DNA of 37,315 nucleotides from JACCTH01 sp050741915 (GTDB lineage Bacteria > Actinomycetota > Acidimicrobiia > Spongiisociales > ZC4RG35), in the NCBI GenBank assembly GCA_050741915.1, contig JBOGEX010000008.1, forward strand, positions 1 through 37,315, written 5' to 3'. How positions within the stretch are numbered: position 1 is the first letter of the stretch; every line of letters starts with the position of its first letter. The notes under the pieces were generated by a model. It saw only the letters and a list, made by a program, of their open reading frames with translations. It was not told where the DNA came from and did not search any database. A program made the position numbers and the translations under genes. This document shows, one piece after another, positions 1-7,882 of this stretch.

Positions 1-1032
1 GGCGATGTCGAGAGCGAAATCCTGCCGGGTCTTTGGGGTCAGCAGATCGACACCCAAAGCCAGCTCGACCGTCACTGGGGATCAATCCGCGACCAGATCA
101 TGCAGGTCTTCGACTGGGGGGGAGTAAGCGGGATCGAGGCAGAGGAGTTCCTGGTCTTCCCGGGGATGGACGAGCTGTTCGCTCTCTTGGAAGTGGAGCG
201 CCACGCTGCCTCCCGGCAATACGACGTGGTCATCGTCGATTGCGCTCCCACTGCGGAAACGTTGCGCCTGCTTTCGCTCCCGGAGGTGCTGAGCTGGTAC
301 TTCGAGCGGGTGATGCCGGCCGAGCGGAGGATCATGCGGGCCGCCCGCCCGCTTCTCACCCGTCTGACCGATCTTCCGGTTCCCGAGGACAACGTCTTTC
401 AGGCCGCCCAGTCGGTCTTCGAAGGGATCGAGAAGGTCAAGGCCCTGCTCTCGAATCCTCAGCTGACCTCGGCCCGGCTGGTAGTCAACCCCGAGAAGAT
501 GGTGATCGACGAGGCTCGCCGCACATTTACCTACCTCGGCCTTTTCGGATACGGGGTGGATGGAGTGGTGGTCAACCGCGTCCTGCCTGACATCGTCTCC
601 GACCCCTACTTCGATCGCTGGCGTTCGATCCAGAAGGGGCACCTCGAAGCCATCGACTCCGGCTTCGCTGATGTTCCCCGACTTCGGCTTCGCCTTTTTG
701 ACGACGAGATGGTCGGGATCGACCGGCTGCGGACGATGGCCGAAGAGTTGTATCAGTCCCAGGACCCCGTGACGGACTTCGCCGGACATAGCCCCTTCCG
801 TGTCACCGAGAAGGGTGGCGAAGTGACCATGGAGATGAAGGTGCCGTTCGTTGACAAGGGCGACCTCGATGTCTTCCGCCATGGTTCGGAGTTGTATCTG
901 CAGGTGGGTCCCTACCGGCGCTCCTTCGTGTTACCGGATAGTCTCCGCCGCCGCCAGGTGACCAGAGCCAAGCTCGAGAAGGGGACCTTGCGGGTCAACT
1001 TCGGCCCGGTTCCCCAGAGAAAGAAGAAATGA
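1..1032 (+). CDS. ArsA-family ATPase, 5'-truncated by the window edge
   Basis: This is the C-terminal 343 residues of an ArsA/GET3-like P-loop ATPase. The frame is open from base 1, so the start and the Walker A loop lie upstream of the window. The switch segment DCAPTAETLRLL, with its nucleotide-sensing Asp, is visible near residues 80-91 of the fragment. The last ~80 residues, after a PVTDFAGHSPF linker, look like the small HSP20-like beta domain found at the end of many actinobacterial ArsA homologues (MEMKVPFVDKGDLDVFRHGSELYLQV). Family members are soluble ATPases. Arsenite export is unlikely here because no arsenic genes are near, and the actinobacterial role is not established. The stop overlaps the next start (ATGA). 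Confidence 0.88.
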   Translation, partial: GDVESEILPGLWGQQIDTQSQLDRHWGSIRDQIMQVFDWGGVSGIEAEEFLVFPGMDELFALLEVERHAASRQYDVVIVDCAPTAETLRLLSLPEVLSWYFERVMPAERRIMRAARPLLTRLTDLPVPEDNVFQAAQSVFEGIEKVKALLSNPQLTSARLVVNPEKMVIDEARRTFTYLGLFGYGVDGVVVNRVLPDIVSDPYFDRWRSIQKGHLEAIDSGFADVPRLRLRLFDDEMVGIDRLRTMAEELYQSQDPVTDFAGHSPFRVTEKGGEVTMEMKVPFVDKGDLDVFRHGSELYLQVGPYRRSFVLPDSLRRRQVTRAKLEKGTLRVNFGPVPQRKKK

Positions 1033-1208
1033 CGGAATCCGAGACTCTGGAAGCGCTGCGGCGCGCTGGAAAGCGGTTCGCCTATCACCTGGCGATGGCC
1101 GGAGTCGAAGGCCTCCGGGCCCTCTCGGCGGTACTCGATGAGCTGGCCAAGGTCGGCCGGCCCGACGAGGACGCTCCTCGGGGCCCGCAACGAATCGACA
1201 TCGAATGA
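1029..1208 (+). CDS. Small unknown protein (59 aa) coupled to the ArsA ATPase
   Basis: A 59-codon frame starts at ATG 1029, overlapping the ArsA stop by four bases, and ends at TGA 1206-1208. The protein starts MTESETLEALRRAGKRFAYH and continues with an Ala/Leu-rich amphipathic helix (residues ~18-43), then a charged Pro/Gly tail. There is no signal peptide or membrane segment. The ATGA junction and helix-like composition support a real gene translated together with the ATPase, perhaps a partner protein. I do not recognise the family. The frame stops exactly where the G-rich repeat tract begins. Confidence 0.62.
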   Translation: MTESETLEALRRAGKRFAYHLAMAGVEGLRALSAVLDELAKVGRPDEDAPRGPQRIDIE

Positions 1209-1214
1209 GAGTTT

Positions 1215-1328
1215 CTCCCCCCGAAGGGGGGAGTACCGGCGCAGCCGGGGAGGGGGGAATGATCGGGAGGAGTACTGCCGGGGAGGGAAGAATCATGGGG
1301 GGGAGTACCGCCGTAGGCGGGGACGGGG
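1215..1328. repeat. G-rich tract with three repeat units and hairpins
   Basis: This gene-free stretch opens with a perfect 8-bp hairpin (CTCCCCCC, loop GAA, GGGGGGAG, 1215-1233). Two 22-bp units follow, GGAGTACCGGCGCAGCCGGGGA at 1230-1251 (given here only as a GGAGTACCG...GGGGA type) and its counterpart at 1302-1323, with a shortened copy near 1269-1284. The full units carry small hairpins, CCGGC-GCA-GCCGG (1236-1248) and CCGCC-GTA-GGCGG (1308-1320). These differ by paired, compensating changes. The tract looks like a short dispersed repeat, not coding sequence. Confidence 0.7.
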
Positions 1329-1350
1329 GCGCGATCCGGCGACGCCGCTC

Positions 1351-2229
1351 ATGATCGGCATTGACATTGGCGGCTCGCACCTCAAGGCGGTGCGGTTGGG
1401 TGCGGGCGCGGTCGAGACGGAGCGACAAGTCAAGCGCCTGGATACGGGCTGGCTCGAGCAAACCGCCGACCTCGTCCAGAGCTTCAATAACGAAGAATCA
1501 GTGGGGGTCGGTGTTGCCGGGCTGGTCGATCATCGAGCCGGGCGCCTGATCTGGGCACCCCACATACCGTCCGTCAATGTCGAGGTCGCCTCCGAACTCG
1601 GTCGGCTTCTCGGCCGCCGGGTGTCGGTCGACAACGATGCCAATTGCGCCGCCCTGGCCGAGAGCCGACTCGGACCGGGGGCAGGAGCCGACTCGGTGCT
1701 GGCGGTCATGGTCGGGACCGGGATCGGGATGGGCTTGGTGATCGCTGGCCAGTTATTTCGAGGCCGAGGATTGGCGGGGGAGGCAGGTCACATGAGGATG
1801 GTTCCCGAGGGAATTCGATGTCCGTGCGGTCGGGACGGGTGCTGGGAGACGGTGGTGTCGGGATGGAGGCTGGCTCAACAATGGGGAGCGGGAAGACCCG
1901 CGGCGACTGCTTCAACTATCGCTTCCGCGGCCCAGGCGGGGGACAGAAGGGCGGCTGCCATTCTCGAGGGGGCGGGTCGTTGGCTGGGGAGGGGACTGGC
2001 CAATTTGATCGCGCTGCTCGATCCCGAGGTCGTAGTCGTCGGCGGCGGCGTGATCGCTGGCGCAGGTGAGGAGATCTTGGCGCCAGCACGTTCCGAAATC
2101 GGCTACGTGCTGGAAGGTGCCGACCATCGTGAATCGACACCGATCGTGGCCGGACGGTTCGGAATGTGGGCGGGGGCGGTGGGGGCTGCATTGCTGCCAG
2201 CCGCTAGGGGGTCAGACGACTTATCCTGA
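1351..2229 (+). CDS. ROK-family sugar kinase, probable glucokinase
   Basis: A 292-residue ROK protein. It phosphorylates a hexose, most likely glucose, with ATP or polyphosphate in the cytoplasm. The N-terminal phosphate-binding loop is IGIDIGGSHLKAV (residues 2-14). The catalytic-Asp motif is VDNDANCAALAE (~residues 94-105). The second phosphate motif is MVGTGIGMGLV, and the zinc-binding signature is GHMRM followed by CPCGRDGCWE. A third Gly-rich loop, VVVGGGVIAGAG, closes the ATP site. The ATG at 1351 is chosen because the ROK motif starts at residue 2. The in-frame extension to 1138 would translate the G-rich repeat. No strong Shine-Dalgarno is seen. Glucokinase is favoured over a ROK repressor because there is no N-terminal helix-turn-helix. 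Confidence 0.88.
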   Translation: MIGIDIGGSHLKAVRLGAGAVETERQVKRLDTGWLEQTADLVQSFNNEESVGVGVAGLVDHRAGRLIWAPHIPSVNVEVASELGRLLGRRVSVDNDANCAALAESRLGPGAGADSVLAVMVGTGIGMGLVIAGQLFRGRGLAGEAGHMRMVPEGIRCPCGRDGCWETVVSGWRLAQQWGAGRPAATASTIASAAQAGDRRAAAILEGAGRWLGRGLANLIALLDPEVVVVGGGVIAGAGEEILAPARSEIGYVLEGADHRESTPIVAGRFGMWAGAVGAALLPAARGSDDLS

Positions 2230-2246
2230 CCAGATGAAAGGGCCAG

Positions 2247-2690
2247 ATGAAGGGGAATGAGCGGCCGAGCGGCTCAGTGCGACCGGACGAAGTCATACCT
2301 CCCCAGTCCGGGGGCGCTATCCAGGCTCGTCAACTGGCCAAGGACACGGTGCTGATGCTTCCCAACCTCGTCAAGCTTTTGAGCAGGCTGGTGAAGGACC
2401 CTCGGGTACCCCGACGATCGAAGCTGGTGCTGTTGGCGGCGGTGGGCTATGTGCTATCACCCATCGACATCATCCCCGAGATGATCCCGGTGGCGGGAAT
2501 CCTCGACGACCTCTTTCTCGTCGCCTTCGCCCTCAATCACCTCATCGAGCGGGCGGGCGAAGAAATCGTCCTCGAGCATTGGGACGGACCCCAGGACATC
2601 TTGGAGATGGTCCGCTCGGCCCTGAGCACGGTCAACGACTTTGTTCCGCAAAAGATTCGCAAACTTCTGGGGCGGTTGGCCGGAAGCTGA
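2247..2690 (+). CDS. DUF1232 (YkvA-like) membrane-associated protein
   Basis: A 147-residue protein. The DUF1232 core lies at about residues 45-90: a basic segment (PRVPRRSKL), then VGYVLSPIDIIPEMIPVAG and a hydrophobic stretch ILDDLFLVAFALNHLI. The SPIDIIPE-type motif is diagnostic of the family. Members are small, probably membrane-associated and of unknown function. The N-terminal ~25 residues are Pro/Ser-rich and probably disordered. The stop overlaps the next start (TGATG), so the two are likely translated together. Confidence 0.82.
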   Translation: MKGNERPSGSVRPDEVIPPQSGGAIQARQLAKDTVLMLPNLVKLLSRLVKDPRVPRRSKLVLLAAVGYVLSPIDIIPEMIPVAGILDDLFLVAFALNHLIERAGEEIVLEHWDGPQDILEMVRSALSTVNDFVPQKIRKLLGRLAGS

Positions 2691-3484
2691 TGGTCCCGGT
2701 TTCGCTGACTATCCCCCAATTCTCCACCGACCCTACCCACCTCCTCACCCTGGCGTCGCGAGCGGCGGACTACGGACTGAAAGGGCTGTTCGCGTTCGAC
2801 CACCTGCTGCCTTTGGGAGATCCCCATCGGCCGGTCTTGGAATTGACCACCACCCTGGGAGCCCTGGGAGCGAGTACCGGCGTGTCGGTGGGTGCGCTGG
2901 TCCTGCGAGTGACCTTGCGGCCGCCCGCGATCAACGCCGCGGTGGCGGCAACACTCGGAGCGATCGCTCCAGGACGAGCAGTGATCGGTCTCGGAGTCGG
3001 TGACTCGTTATCGGCTGACGAGGCGCACCGGTTCGGAGAGACGTTTCCGCCCTTGAAGGAGCGTCTGGCCCAGCTGGCCGAAACGATCTCCGCCGTCAGA
3101 GCTTTGGCGCCGGCCATGCCGGTATGGGTCGGAGGCCGCCACCGGCTGGTACGCGAGCTCGCTGCTCGTCTGGCTGACGGCTGGAACGCTTGGGGCGCCG
3201 ATGTGGCCGAGCTGTCGGCAGAAGCCTCCGAGGTGCGAGAGATGGTGGGCGAGAGGGCGTTCACCGTCTCCTGGGGAGGAACCCTTCTCATCGCGGGGGA
3301 CGAGGCGGCGCTCTCGAAACAGGTCGCCGAACGCGGCGGCGCGGAGGGAGCGGTGGCCGGCACCCCGCCGGTCATCAAACGACACCTGAAGGAGATCAGT
3401 GAGTTAGTCGACGAGATCGTGGTGTCGGTGGTCCCCAATCGCCCCCCCAACTGGGAGCTCATGGCACAGTCTGTGCTCTCATAA
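2690..3484 (+). CDS. Luciferase-like (LLM-class) flavin/F420-dependent oxidoreductase
   Basis: A 264-residue protein of the bacterial luciferase-like superfamily, normally TIM-barrel enzymes using FMN or coenzyme F420. Family features are an N-terminal strand plus ADYGLKGLFAFDHLL (residues ~25-39), the ALGAxTxxVxVGALVL block (~residues 56-70), the AIAPGRAVIGLGVG strand-turn (~95-108) and MPVWVGGRHRLVRELAARLADGWNAWG (~144-170). It is shorter than the usual 300-350 residues, so an insertion segment is reduced. The start at 2690 overlaps the DUF1232 stop. An upstream in-frame extension lies wholly inside DUF1232 and is rejected. The substrate cannot be read from sequence; F420 use is inferred from the actinobacterial host. 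Confidence 0.8.
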   Translation: MVPVSLTIPQFSTDPTHLLTLASRAADYGLKGLFAFDHLLPLGDPHRPVLELTTTLGALGASTGVSVGALVLRVTLRPPAINAAVAATLGAIAPGRAVIGLGVGDSLSADEAHRFGETFPPLKERLAQLAETISAVRALAPAMPVWVGGRHRLVRELAARLADGWNAWGADVAELSAEASEVREMVGERAFTVSWGGTLLIAGDEAALSKQVAERGGAEGAVAGTPPVIKRHLKEISELVDEIVVSVVPNRPPNWELMAQSVLS

Positions 3485-3504
3485 CACCGTTTTTATGACG
3501 CCGA

Positions 3505-3523
3505 GGTGCCGGATTCCGGCGCC
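3505..3523 (+). terminator. Short GC-rich hairpin after the oxidoreductase gene
   Basis: GGTGCCGGA and TCCGGCGCC flank one base, giving nine potential pairs with one G-U wobble. It sits 21 bases after the stop at 3484 and before the aminotransferase start at 3565. There is no U-tract, so it fits only the U-less terminator type proposed for high-GC Gram-positives. It may simply be part of the leader of the next gene. Confidence 0.35.
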
Positions 3524-3564
3524 CCCGCGTAGCGAAAAAGCCGAAAGCGGCCAGAATCGGGGGT

Positions 3565-4734
3565 ATGGAGTTCCGGCGCATCGATCGCTTGCCGCCGTAT
3601 GTGTTCGGGACCGTGAACCAGCGCAAGCTCGAGGCCCGGCGGGCGGGGGAAGACATTATCGACCTGGGTTTTGGCAACCCCGACATCCCGTCCGCGGTGG
3701 GCGTGGTTGACAAGCTGATCGAGGCCGCCCAGAACCCCCGCAACCACCGCTACTCGGTGAGTCGGGGGCTGCCCAACCTACGCAAGGCGGTGGCCGATCG
3801 TTATCAGCGGCGCTTTGGCGTCACCCTCGACCCCGAGACCGAGGTCATAGCCACCATCGGGGCCAAGGAGGGTCTCTCTCACCTGCTCTGGGTGCTGGTG
3901 GAACCCGGCGACGTGGCTCTGGTGCCCGAGCCTTCCTATCCGATCCACATCTATGCCCCCGGTCTCGCCGGGGCCGAGATCCGCCGCCTCTCCGTTCCTT
4001 CTGATGATGCGTACTTCGAAGCCCTGGAAGAGGAAGCCACTCGCCGGCCCCACCCACGAGTTGTCATCTGCTCCTTTCCTCACAACCCCACGACGACCTG
4101 CGTCGATCTCGAGTTCTTCCAGACACTGGTGGATCTGGCCCACCGGCATGGGTTTTTCGTGGTGCACGATTTCGCCTACGCCGATATTTCGTTTGACGGC
4201 TACCAACCTCCGTCGATTCTCGAGGTGGAGGGGGCCAAGGACGTGGCGGTCGAGCTCTACACCCTGACCAAGGGACACTCGATGGCGGGATGGAGGATGG
4301 GATTTTGTGTCGGCAAACCGGAGGCGATCGCCGCCCTCGGCAAGCTCAAGAGCTATCTCGACTACGGCACCTTCCAGCCGATCCAGATTGCCTCGATCAT
4401 CGCCCTCAACGAAGGGGACGAATACGTTGGCGAGGTCTGCGAGACGTATGAAAGGCGCCGGAACGTTCTCGTCGATGGACTAAGTCGCAACGGTTGGAAG
4501 GTAGAGCGACCAACCGGGACGATGTTCGTGTGGGCCCCCATCCCCGATCCCTATCACGATCAAGGGTCGATGGCTTTCACCCTCGACCTGCTCGACCGGG
4601 CCAAGGTGGCGGTCAGCCCGGGGATCGGTTTTGGACCGAGCGGTGATTCCCATGTTCGGTTTGCCCTGGTCGAGAACGAGCACCGCATCGCCCAGGCAGT
4701 GCGCGGGATCCGCAAGGCGCTCGACCGCCTCTGA
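3565..4734 (+). CDS. Class I/II PLP aminotransferase, AlaC-like
   Basis: A 389-residue fold-type I aminotransferase. The opening RIDRLPPYVFGTVNQRKLEARRAGEDIIDLGFGNPD closely follows the start of glutamate-pyruvate aminotransferase AlaC and related LL-diaminopimelate aminotransferase-like proteins. HRYSVSRGLPNLRKAVADRY follows at residues ~60-80. The PLP motifs are FPHNPTTTCVD, VVHDFAYADISFDGY and the Schiff-base Lys236 in LTKGHSMAGWRMGF. The late RFALVENEHRI carries the substrate carboxylate-binding Arg. The probable reaction is amino transfer between glutamate/2-oxoglutarate and alanine/pyruvate or a similar amino acid. Substrate choice (AlaC versus another member) is inferred from N-terminal similarity only. 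It stands alone, bounded by hairpins at 3505 and 4739. Confidence 0.88.
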   Translation: MEFRRIDRLPPYVFGTVNQRKLEARRAGEDIIDLGFGNPDIPSAVGVVDKLIEAAQNPRNHRYSVSRGLPNLRKAVADRYQRRFGVTLDPETEVIATIGAKEGLSHLLWVLVEPGDVALVPEPSYPIHIYAPGLAGAEIRRLSVPSDDAYFEALEEEATRRPHPRVVICSFPHNPTTTCVDLEFFQTLVDLAHRHGFFVVHDFAYADISFDGYQPPSILEVEGAKDVAVELYTLTKGHSMAGWRMGFCVGKPEAIAALGKLKSYLDYGTFQPIQIASIIALNEGDEYVGEVCETYERRRNVLVDGLSRNGWKVERPTGTMFVWAPIPDPYHDQGSMAFTLDLLDRAKVAVSPGIGFGPSGDSHVRFALVENEHRIAQAVRGIRKALDRL

Positions 4735-4738
4735 CATT

Positions 4739-4793
4739 CCGTGTCGACTTACCGGGTCGTAAGCCCAACTCGCCCCCCGGTAAATCGACACGG
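4739..4793. terminator. 17-bp inverted repeat between aminotransferase and ltaE
   Basis: CCGTGTCGACTTACCGG (4739-4755) and CCGGTAAATCGACACGG (4777-4793) form a 17-bp stem with a single mismatch and a 21-base loop, starting four bases after the aminotransferase stop. There is no U-tract. It could be a U-less terminator, or an operator for the ltaE-fab operon that starts 25 bp later. Confidence 0.55.
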
Positions 4794-4817
4794 AAGCGCC
4801 CACTACCCTCGGGGCCG

Positions 4818-5843
4818 ATGCCTTTCGCCGACGGGATAGCCGACTTTCGCTCCGACACCGTCACCCGTCCGACCGAGGAAATGCGCCGGGCCATGGCGGC
4901 GGCCGAAGTGGGAGACGACGTCTATCACGACGACCCCTCGGTCAATGCCCTCGAGGAAGAAGCTGCGGCCGTGGTTGGCAAGGAAGCGGCCGTTTTTATG
5001 CCAACCGGGACAATGGGAAACCAGATCGCAGTGATGATGCAGACCAAACCCGGAGACGATGTCCTGGCCGATCCCGGCGTCCACACCCGCAACGTCGAGG
5101 CCGGAGGACCAGCGGCCCTATCCGGGGTCGCCTTTCGCACCGTCGATTCGAGCGCGGGCCGGGTAACCGCGGCTCAGGTCGAGGCGGCCGTCGCCCAGGC
5201 CGGGTTTTTTCCCCGGATCAGGTTGATGGTGTGGGAGAACACCCACAACCTCTCTGGTGGCAGGGTCGTCCCTTACGACTTGATGACAGAAACCAGTGCC
5301 GCCGCTCGCCGCCACGGCCTGGCCATCCACCTTGACGGGGCCCGGATCTTCAATGCCGTAATTGCGTCCGGAGTAACAGCCGACTCTTTTGCCGCCACAG
5401 CCGACACCGTGCAGTTTTGCTTCTCGAAGGGCCTCGGTGCCCCGGTGGGGTCGGTGCTGTGCGGAAGCGAAGAGATGATGAACGAAGCCCGGTATCTCCG
5501 CAAACGAATGGGGGGAGGAATGCGACAGGCGGGCGTTGTCGCCGCCGCCGCTCGGATCGCCCTCCGCGATCGGGATCGACTCAAGGAAGATCACGAACTC
5601 GCCCGATACCTCGGCGAACGCCTTGATCACGGGTTTCCGGGTCTCGTCGATCTGGCCCAGGTGGAGACCAACATGGTGCAGATCCAGCCCGAGCGCCTCC
5701 CTCTTCCGCTTGCCGAGTGGCGAGAGTCGTTGGCGCTGGGCGGGATCAAAATCAATCCGGCGTTGGGCGGCATCCTCCGCCTGGTAACTCATCGCGACGT
5801 CAACCGCGCAGACGTCGACCGCCTCGTTCGCAGCCTCGGCTGA
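4818..5843 (+). CDS. ltaE: Low-specificity L-threonine aldolase
   Basis: A 341-residue PLP enzyme that cleaves L-threonine or L-allo-threonine to glycine and acetaldehyde. Family marks are DFRSDTVTRPTEEMRRAM at the N-terminus, VGDDVYHDDPSVNALEEE (residues ~32-50), PTGTMGNQIA, EAGGPAALSG, ENTHNLSGGRVVPYD, HLDGARIFNA with the PLP-contacting Asp and Arg, and the Schiff-base Lys204 in CFSKGLGAPVGS. Length is normal. It is the first gene of the transcription unit that continues with fabD seven bases later, so it is probably co-expressed with fatty acid synthesis. The functional reason for that linkage is not evident. Confidence 0.92.
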   Translation: MPFADGIADFRSDTVTRPTEEMRRAMAAAEVGDDVYHDDPSVNALEEEAAAVVGKEAAVFMPTGTMGNQIAVMMQTKPGDDVLADPGVHTRNVEAGGPAALSGVAFRTVDSSAGRVTAAQVEAAVAQAGFFPRIRLMVWENTHNLSGGRVVPYDLMTETSAAARRHGLAIHLDGARIFNAVIASGVTADSFAATADTVQFCFSKGLGAPVGSVLCGSEEMMNEARYLRKRMGGGMRQAGVVAAAARIALRDRDRLKEDHELARYLGERLDHGFPGLVDLAQVETNMVQIQPERLPLPLAEWRESLALGGIKINPALGGILRLVTHRDVNRADVDRLVRSLG

Positions 5844-5850
5844 CGATCCC

Positions 5851-6786
5851 GTGGCCCTCGCGGTTCTCTTTCCCGGTCAGGGAAGCCAGTTTCGGGGAAT
5901 GGGGGCCGATCTCTTCGATCGTCGACCGGATTTGTTGGGCACCGCCACCGACGACATCCTCGGCTGGTCGCTCCGGCGGATGTGTCTCGAAGCTGACGAC
6001 GAGGAGCTCATCCGCACCGAATACGCCCAACCAGCTCTTTACGCAATTAGCTTCGCCCTCTGGGACGAGCTCGCCAAGGAATTGCCCGAAGCCCCCACGG
6101 CCGCCGCCGGCCATTCTCTCGGCGAGTACACGGCGTTGGCGGCCGCCGGTGCACTCGACTTCCGGCAAGGGCTGGCGGTGGTGGCCGAGCGGGGTCGGGC
6201 CATGGCGGGCGCTGCCGACCAAGAGGCGTCGGGGATGGCGGCCCTGATCGGCGTCGACCTCGATGCCGCTGAGAGCGTCACCCTCGCCCGTCGGCAGATG
6301 GGGGGTCGCCTCTTCGTTGCCAACATCAATGCTCCTGGCCAAATCGTGGTCGCCGGCGGAGCCGAGGATCTCGACTGGATCGAAGCCGAGATGGCTAACT
6401 TCGGGATCAAACGAGTGATTCGTTTGAAGGTGGGGGGAGCGTTCCATTCCCCGTTCATGGGCGCGGCTGCCGATCGGTTGGAGGCGGCCCTGGCGGGGGT
6501 GGAGTTCGGGCCTCCGCACTTCGGCGTATGGAGCAACGTCACCGCCAAGCCTCATCAGCTCGAAGGCACGAAGGACCAACTGGTTCGCCAAGTCACTTCC
6601 CCGGTGCGGTTCGCCGAAACGCTCCAGGCGATGGCTGCCACGGGCATCGACATTTTCGCCCACGTGGGACCAGGCGATGTCACGGCCGGACTGGCCAAGC
6701 GATCGGTCCCCGGCCTCCGCTATCTGGCTGTCTCCGACACCGGAGGGATCCTTCCCCTGGTGGGGGCACTCGGTACCATCGATTGA
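5851..6786 (+). CDS. fabD: Malonyl-CoA:ACP transacylase
   Basis: A 311-residue enzyme with a GTG start. It loads malonate from CoA onto acyl carrier protein for type II fatty acid synthesis. It opens with the LFPGQGSQ loop. The nucleophile is Ser89 in AGHSLGEYTALAAAG, and the catalytic His is His199 in GGAFHSPFM. Arg in VAERGRAM (malonate carboxylate) and the conserved SNVTAKPH stretch are present. The length is typical. Malonyl-CoA specificity follows from GHSLGEY and the following fab genes. The last residues are followed by a strong ribosome binding site for fabH. Confidence 0.94.
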   Translation: MALAVLFPGQGSQFRGMGADLFDRRPDLLGTATDDILGWSLRRMCLEADDEELIRTEYAQPALYAISFALWDELAKELPEAPTAAAGHSLGEYTALAAAGALDFRQGLAVVAERGRAMAGAADQEASGMAALIGVDLDAAESVTLARRQMGGRLFVANINAPGQIVVAGGAEDLDWIEAEMANFGIKRVIRLKVGGAFHSPFMGAAADRLEAALAGVEFGPPHFGVWSNVTAKPHQLEGTKDQLVRQVTSPVRFAETLQAMAATGIDIFAHVGPGDVTAGLAKRSVPGLRYLAVSDTGGILPLVGALGTID

Positions 6787-6799
6787 GACAGGAGGGACG

Positions 6800-7882
6800 A
6801 TGGCCAATTCGATGATCACCGGTTGGGGAAAGTGCATGCCTGAAGCGGTGCTCTCCAATCACGATCTCGAGCAGATCGTCGACACCACCGACGAGTGGAT
6901 CACCACCCGGACCGGGATCAAAGAGCGGCGCATCTCCCACGTTGAGGTCTCGGACATGGCCGCCGTGGCCGGTGCCCATGCCCTGGCTGCGGCCGGAAAG
7001 ACGGCCGCCGATCTCGACCTGATCATCGTCGGCACCTGCTCCGGCGATTCCCTGATTCCGTCTACCGCTTCTTTGGTCCAGGCCAAGATGGAGGCCTGGC
7101 AAGCTGGCGCCTTCGACGTCAATGCCGCCTGCTCGGGCTTCATCTATTCACTGGTGGTCGGTGCGAACATGATCGCCGCCGGAACCCACCGCACCGTGCT
7201 GGTGATCGGGGCCGAGAAGCTTCACTATCACCTCGATTTCACCAACCGGGCAACAGCAGTGCTTTTTGGTGACGGAGCCGGGGCCGTCCTCTTGGAGGCC
7301 ACCGATGAGGACGTGGGCCTTCTCGCTTCCGAGCTGGGAATGGACGGCTCGGCCGCCTCGATCCTCTGCATCCCCCAGGATGGGACCGCCGGAGACCGAG
7401 GCCAGCCCGATCCTCGTCAATCCGGGTTTCATATGGATGGACCTGAGGTTTTCCGCCGGGCCGTGACCACGATGGGTGATGCCTCGATCCGAGTCCTTGA
7501 AAAGGCGGGGATCGGGCTGGACGAGATCGGTCTCCTGATCCCTCACCAGGCCAATGTCCGGATCATCGACGCCACCGCTCGCCGGCTCAAACTCGACCCG
7601 GCGAAGGTGATGATCAACATCGAGTCCTATGGCAACACCTCGGCCGCCACGATTCCCGTCGCCCTGGTCGAGGCGCTCGAGGCGCACCGCATCAAGCCGG
7701 GGGCAGTCATCGTGCTGGCCGCCTTCGGCGCCGGACTCTCCTGGGGGGCGGCGGTTATCCGCTGGGGTAAGCGGGTCGAACCCCTGGGCCAAAGCGACGC
7801 CGCTCTTCCGCGCAATGTCCGCAGCACGATGGATCTGCTGGCTTCGAACCTCGAGTTCTTCGGACAACCGGCCGGTTCGTGA
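6800..7882 (+). CDS. fabH: 3-oxoacyl-ACP synthase III
   Basis: A 360-residue initiating condensing enzyme that joins an acyl-CoA primer to malonyl-ACP. The catalytic triad is readable: Cys111 in NAACSGFIYSL, His249 in IPHQANVRIID and Asn279 in ESYGNTSAATIP. TTDEWITTRTGIKERRI and the late FGAGLSWGAAVIRW are family marks. The ATG at 6800 is preceded by GGAGG four bases upstream; a longer in-frame extension would overlap fabD. The catalytic domain normally ends at the AAVIRW strand. Here about 34 extra residues (to EFFGQPAGS) follow, a modest C-terminal extension. The stop overlaps the fabG start (GTGA). Confidence 0.94.
   Translation: MANSMITGWGKCMPEAVLSNHDLEQIVDTTDEWITTRTGIKERRISHVEVSDMAAVAGAHALAAAGKTAADLDLIIVGTCSGDSLIPSTASLVQAKMEAWQAGAFDVNAACSGFIYSLVVGANMIAAGTHRTVLVIGAEKLHYHLDFTNRATAVLFGDGAGAVLLEATDEDVGLLASELGMDGSAASILCIPQDGTAGDRGQPDPRQSGFHMDGPEVFRRAVTTMGDASIRVLEKAGIGLDEIGLLIPHQANVRIIDATARRLKLDPAKVMINIESYGNTSAATIPVALVEALEAHRIKPGAVIVLAAFGAGLSWGAAVIRWGKRVEPLGQSDAALPRNVRSTMDLLASNLEFFGQPAGS

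Noticed and set aside
1138..1350. A 71-residue N-terminal extension of the ROK kinase
   Set aside because: It would translate the G-rich repeat tract (Arg/Gly-rich) and overlap the 59-residue gene; the kinase fold begins at ATG 1351.
5800..6858. A 352-codon minus-strand open frame
   Set aside because: It is antisense to fabD and the ends of its neighbours, with no family motif.
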